64,000 bases of DNA, from positions 620,001 to 684,000 of the forward strand of contig WSUB01000002.1 of NCBI GenBank assembly GCA_019633425.1, in the 5' to 3' direction. A program made the translations under genes and the position numbers. The DNA comes from Tulasnella sp. 424 (Eukaryota; Basidiomycota; Agaricomycetes; Cantharellales; Tulasnellaceae). Below the pieces are notes generated by a model. That model searched no databases, was not told the origin of the DNA, and saw only the letters and a list, made by a program, of their open reading frames with translations. Within the stretch, counting starts at the first letter, position 1; each line of letters starts with the position of its first letter. Positions 59,340 to 64,000 of the stretch are shown piece after piece.

Positions 59340-59689
59340 TTGATCAGAAAGTTTCTCCATTGAGAAGATACCGGCTTCGGATATCGCGATGTTGACTCAG
59401 ATGTAGGATCAGACTTGCCCATCTCTCCTAAATGAAATATCCTATCTTTGCTAGCATTAATTTCGCTCTTGTTGAGATTCTCTCGCGGTTTGCGGTAGCG
59501 ATTTCGGCGCTCCTGTTCCGTTCTTCCGATGCTGAGCGGTGTCCCGAGGACAAATTAGGCCAGAGCACCTCCACCAACGGATAAATCGCTGCAATCAGAT
59601 GATCCACATTGAGCTCTCTGACCACCGTAGTACTTATAGCAGTTGTCAGCTACCCCCTTGATCTCCAAATCTTCCTCACGAACATTGCT
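59340..59689. other. Intergenic, API5-like gene to transaldolase-family gene
   Basis: 350 bp, API5-like 3' UTR and the next promoter. Nothing coding is seen. Confidence 0.5.
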
Positions 59690-60986
59690 ATGTCCTTGCT
59701 GGATCAGTTTCGCAAAGATACCGTCCTTGACCTTGATGCGAACGACGTTGAAGGTACGCTCGACCGTTGGTTTAATTGGATCATGACTCAGAGAGTGTTA
59801 TGTAGTCGCAAAGAAGCATGGGCCATTTGGCAACATGACAAGCAACCAGGTATGTATCCCGAATAATCTATATTCGAGCCTTGCCCCCTGAGCGCGAAGG
59901 ATTAGGCCATCATTTTCAACGAATTATCCAGGCCCAATCACGAAGAGCTTATTCGTGAAAGCGCTAGACAAGCATTGAGCGACATCAAGGAAGGATTAGA
60001 GAAGGACGGAGCTGCTGAACTGACTGTTGACTGGATGGTAAATAGCCAGCCATGTTGTTGGTGCCGATGTGCTAACTCGCCTGCGACAGACCGCGAAGCT
60101 TGGGGCTGAGGTTTTACCGCATCTGGACATTCAGGGCTTTGCGCTTGCCCAGACTAATCCATCGATGGCACGGGACACCGAGGCGACTGTTAAACATGCT
60201 CGAAGAATGGTTCGTCTATTTGAGCGAGCAGGGATACCGTCTTCCCGCGTCTGCATCAAGATTCCTGCAACACTCGAGGGTCTTCGTGCTTGCCGCATCC
60301 TTACCAAGGATCACAACATCAATACCCTCGCCACCACGGTCTTTTGCGTCGAGCAATCCCTTGCAGCAGCTGAGGAGGCTGGCTGCCTCTTCACGTCCCC
60401 TTATGTCAACCCCCTTGAGGTCCATTTCGTGCCCGGGACTCATGTCGTTTACGAGGATCCGATCACGGAGATGAAGGGGATGAAGGCAACAGCTGAGATC
60501 CAGCGTCAGTTCCGGCGCAGGAATGTGGCTACTAAAGTACTCGCGGCGAGGTGGGTCTGAGCCGTCTCGGATTAGTCCCGTTCTGACAACTCCAATAGTT
60601 TGATCACTATCGAGGAGACTATCTCCCTCAGGTATGCTTTTGAGGCTGCCACTGTACGAGCATGGGCTGACCCTTTTTCCAGTGGGGTCGACCGAGCAAC
60701 GCTTGGACCGACAATGCTCGAAATGCTGCTAAACGAAAAGGACTCGGAGCGCTTCCAGAAACTCCGCGAGCGGGCCATCCAATCATACAATCCCGACTTT
60801 CAAGTCGCATCAGATTTACCGCTGGATGCCCACTTCCCTCTGGACGAACCTGCGACGGATCTGAAAGCAGCTCTCGCTCGGCCGTACATACGGGATCTGA
60901 TCACGGATGCCCTCGCTCACTTCACAAACGCGGAGAAAGGTCTCCTTGCTATTGCTGAAAAAGCATTGGCTGATGTACAGAAATGA
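59690..60986 (+). CDS. Transaldolase-family enzyme with fructose-6-phosphate-aldolase-type active site
   Basis: Class I Schiff-base aldolase fold, cytosolic. ATG 59690 (MSLLDQFRKDTVLDLDANDV). A short exon gives EVAKKHGPFGNMTSNQAI, with the Asp and Asn of transaldolase. The Schiff-base lysine is in VCIKIPATLEGL (AAG 60258-60260). Two residues that separate the subfamilies look FSA-like: where transaldolase B has Glu96 (STEVD...DTEA) this protein has Gln (CAG 60150-60152, FALAQTNPSMARDTEA), and where it has Phe178 this has Tyr (TAT 60402-60404, TSPYVNP). NTLATTVFCVEQ also matches FSA's PTLGTAVYGAAQ better than NLTLLFS. About five introns. Ends EKALADVQK. Confidence 0.85.
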
Positions 60987-61112
60987 AGCAGGAGAAAGGC
61001 GAAAAGAACAAATAGAATAGAATAATGATACAACGTAAATAGCAATATTGAGTGCAGTAGTGAAACTGATTACTGGGGGGATGTTGTAACGATAACACCG
61101 GGCTTAGCCAGG

Positions 61113-64000
61113 TCAGGATTTAGAAGAGAAAAAGCCCTTCAGGTTGGTTTGCACCTTGGGATCTTTCGACCCACCGGCGAGCATCCTGTAAATGTCGAGC
61201 TTGCCCTTGCTTGAGGTTTGATAGTTGACTCGAATCTTCAAATGTTGGATCTCGCCCTTGGCCTCAGTTCGGTCATGATCCTCGTTCGAACGGTCCGCTT
61301 TCGAAAGGATAAAAGGTCAATAACCAGAAGTGGGGCCGTAGCTGAACAAGGACTTACTAATTCCCGATGACACATAACCGATGGAACGAATCAACTTTTC
61401 CATGTTCTCCGCGGCGTTTGGACTTTCAAGGTAGAGCGACAAGTCCGTGAGGACAACGCTTAGCAGGCTAACGTTCTTTCGGAGTTCCTTGAAGTCAGTG
61501 GTCCCAGCTTTGTCGACGTTAAACTTCGATGCTAATTCCTCCTTTTCAGTTTCAGGCTGAACCATCAGAGCTAGCGACATTATATTGGGCACCCCCATAA
61601 ACTCGCCCTGATTTGGACAGTTAGAATCACGACACGGGGTTTTTGCGAGTAGATTGCCCACCTGCGCCACCGACTTGACTGCATTCGACCCTTTCAACAC
61701 GCCTAATGCCGTCCATCGTGCTATCCGAGCAGTCCGCACATCAGCTCGAGGAATGATGGACACAAATTTCAGGGCCTCGGCAGCCGACCGTTCGGCAAGG
61801 GCGTCCAGAATGGTCAAGCAAACGTCCCGTTCCTGGGCAAAAATCGTCAATCTGGGTTCGTGATTTTGGAGCTGGAGATAAAGGACCTACCAAACGGAAT
61901 ATTCGGCTGGGTTTGTCGACTGCATCAACCGCCTTAAGAGTGGAGTCCACTGCTTGAGATATGGCGCGGGAAGTTTCAGCAGTTGTCTCGGGGTCTTGGC
62001 CGAGCAGGATGAGGGCAAGGACAATCTTGGGAACGTCACGCGAATGAACTTGTTTATGGCTGTGCAATCAAGAATGTCAAAACAGGGCTGTAATGTGGAC
62101 CGCATAGAGCTTACCTTGCAAATATTGAAACTACGTCCAAAAGCCTATGGACTGCTTCGTTACGATGACCGGCATTCTTTACCCAGGCTTTCGAGAGTAC
62201 TGGTGTATCTTCGTTGTCATCTCCGTCGTCCGATACTGCTGCTAAGAATTCGTTCCGCATGCCAAGCATGGTCAAATGTCTGCGGATAGTCCCGATATCC
62301 AAATCAATTTCGGCAAAGGATTCTGTTCTCTCTTCAAGAGACTGGCGGAGGAAGTTCAAGGTCGCCATGGCCAGCGGGGCATGTGGATGCAAAACACCTG
62401 TTGTAGACGATTGTTCAGAAAAGCATTCTCCAGACAAAGCATCAACTGAAAGGCGTACACAAGTCTATGATCCAGTCAATGACTTCGTCCGGTAGGGTAG
62501 ATGGATCTGCAAGAAGCGCTCCCGAGTTCAAAAGAGCAACCGCCGCGTGCGAGTCTGCGCAATATATTAGGAACGCGTTGTCCCGAAACCAAGCAAGGCT
62601 CACTTACTGCCATCGTCCATCGTCTTCTTCAAGAGCCTTAAACTTGGTGATTTGCACTCAGCATCGGCAGGGCACGGCAGACAACTCTCTGACGGGTCGT
62701 CCATCACGTCGTCCTCCAGGGGTTGCCAGAACTTATTTCTTTCCCGAATGACGGCGGCCTTTTGCGCTTCCTCCTCTCGTTTCGCCAGTGCCTGATCCAC
62801 GGATAGTATATTCTTCAGCCTTTCCGGCTCCAGCAGGAGGTCTCCCACGAGGGAATTCGTGGGGGACAAGGAGTCTCTTGGTGTCGTCTGACTTCCTGAA
62901 GGCCCAGCCGCTGACGAGCCCTGGTCTTCTTTCTTCACCACACCAGCACCGCCGGCAAGCAAGTCGCCGTACTTCTTATCCCACACTTGCTTTTCCTTCA
63001 GCAGAGCATCCAAAGCCGTATTTCCAACCGATTTGGGGAGCCGTGCGGGTTTAGAAGGTCCAGGTGCCGAAGGAGCGGGCAATCGACGAGCTTTAGGTGT
63101 TGGCAATTTATCCGAGACCCGAACATATGAAGATAGGTCGACGCCTGGGGCCACTGGTGGGATTTCGACGACAACTTGGCCTTGACTAGGTGTCATGCGA
63201 CGTCCGTTGGGGAGAGGTGGCCGGCTAGGACTGTCTATATCCTTGGAGGCTCCCAATTTTCTTGGTGAGGAGGGAGAAGTAAGGGGCGAGTTTGACTCTA
63301 TCCCTAGCCTAATTCGCCGGATATGGTCCTCTGGAAGGGCGTTAGGAGATTTATACTTCCGCACGGGGCTGTCCCATCAACGAGTTAGCTTGAACCAGGG
63401 ATTTTTTACAAAGGTATAGACTCACGTAGTAGGATTAGGAGTGCTTTTTGGCGCACGAAGTTCCATCTTCGGCGGAGGCACCTTCTTTGTGGCAGGACGC
63501 GTAAGGTCATCGTCAAGGAGGTCGTCATCATCATCGTCTTCTAGGGTCGACAGCCTTGCATTCTTGGCTCTCTCTAGAGCCTTCTCCGAGTCCACGGACT
63601 CCGCGTCGGATGTTGGCGGGTCCTCTTTAATGACCGGCAAGGCTGCCTGCGAGCGTGTTGAAAGCCCCCGGGCGGAAGGCCTAGTGCTTTCCAAACGGGA
63701 CGCGAGCTCTCCAGCCTCTGCGGAGGGAACGTCCATGGACACTTCACCAGCATCGTTATGCTCGGACTCGTCACCGCTCTCATCGTCTTCGGCGTCCATG
63801 GCCTGGTCGTCATCGTCCTCCAGCTGCCGAGACACCTGCGCCTCGGAACCGTCCGTTTCAGCAGCGGATAGTTGAGAGATATCGCTCTCTATATCACGAG
63901 GCTTAAGCGCGTCCGACGGCGGTTGCTTCGCAGCATTTATGGTCAACAACTTGGAGATAACTGCGAGGCTTGGAGTGGTGCGTGGTGGCAGCTTCGCAAG
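61113..64000 (-). CDS. Large nuclear-type protein with C-terminal PIP box (5' end outside window)
   Basis: Partial: the frame is open to the window edge and the start lies beyond 64000. The first 500 residues seen are disordered, acidic and Ser/Pro-rich (DDDDDDLLDDD, KKVPPPKMELRAPKST, GPSKPARLPKSVG), with one coiled stretch, KREEEAQKAAVIRERNKFW. Then a helical C-terminal domain: GVLHPHAPLAMATLNFLRQS, FAEIDLDIGTIRRHLTMLGM, VPKIVLALILLGQDPETTAE, ALKFVSIIPRADVRTARIAR, LRKNVSLLSVVLTDLSLYLE. The last exon ends KVQTNLKGFFSSKS (TGA 61113), where QTNLKGFF is a canonical PCNA-interacting peptide. I do not recognise the family with confidence; FAM178/SLF2-like repair scaffolds are a possibility. About seven introns. 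Confidence 0.6.

Noticed and set aside
1..64000. Autonomous transposon, retroelement or CRISPR array
   Set aside because: No transposase, reverse transcriptase or integrase motifs and no regularly spaced short repeats were seen on either strand.

Overview
The window looks like nuclear DNA of a filamentous basidiomycete, probably an agaricomycete. Genes are dense and on both strands. They are cut by many introns of about 50-80 nt with GTRAGT-type donors. The families are fungal: two TFIIH subunits, a Ppg1 phosphatase, a Clr4-type SET enzyme, an F-box/leucine-rich protein, a P450 and GPI-anchored secretory proteins. Gene models were spliced by eye from reading frame, splice consensus and intron phase, so exon borders are proposals.

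Layout. 1-4.9 kb: tandem pair of 7-TM protein genes (minus strand), the second broken by a 99-N gap whose two flanks are identical. 4.9-8.3 kb: gene-poor, with a two-copy diverged tandem repeat. 8.3-12.3 kb: single-pass surface protein with a 450-residue low-complexity tail (minus). 13.2-15.3 kb: P450 with a non-canonical I-helix. 15.3-17.9 kb: no gene seen. 17.9-27.3 kb: compact block of PrpD, TFB1, COY1 and TFB4. 26.9-33.6 kb: a 6.2-kb segment bracketed by two copies of the TFB4 3' end; it holds an F-box gene, a fragment of that gene and a 63-bp palindrome. 33.6-39.4 kb: MTQ1, PPG1 and two tandem aldo-keto reductases. 40.1-46.4 kb: bZIP factor, small GPI-type secreted protein, a multi-pass membrane protein and glyoxalase I. 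46.6-56.2 kb: RAD10, an H3K9-methyltransferase-like SET gene, a GPAT and an F-box gene. 56.6-64 kb: API5-like helical-repeat protein, a transaldolase-family enzyme with fructose-6-phosphate-aldolase-type active-site residues, and the 3' part of a large gene ending in a canonical PCNA-binding peptide.

Themes. TFB1, TFB4 and RAD10 all act in nucleotide excision repair, and the edge gene may join replication or repair through PCNA. PrpD, the aldo-keto reductases, GLO1, GPAT and the transaldolase-family enzyme are ordinary carbon, carbonyl and lipid metabolism. Neighbours sit close (about 95 bp between TFB1 and COY1 and between COY1 and TFB4). No transposase, reverse transcriptase, rRNA, tRNA or CRISPR array was found.
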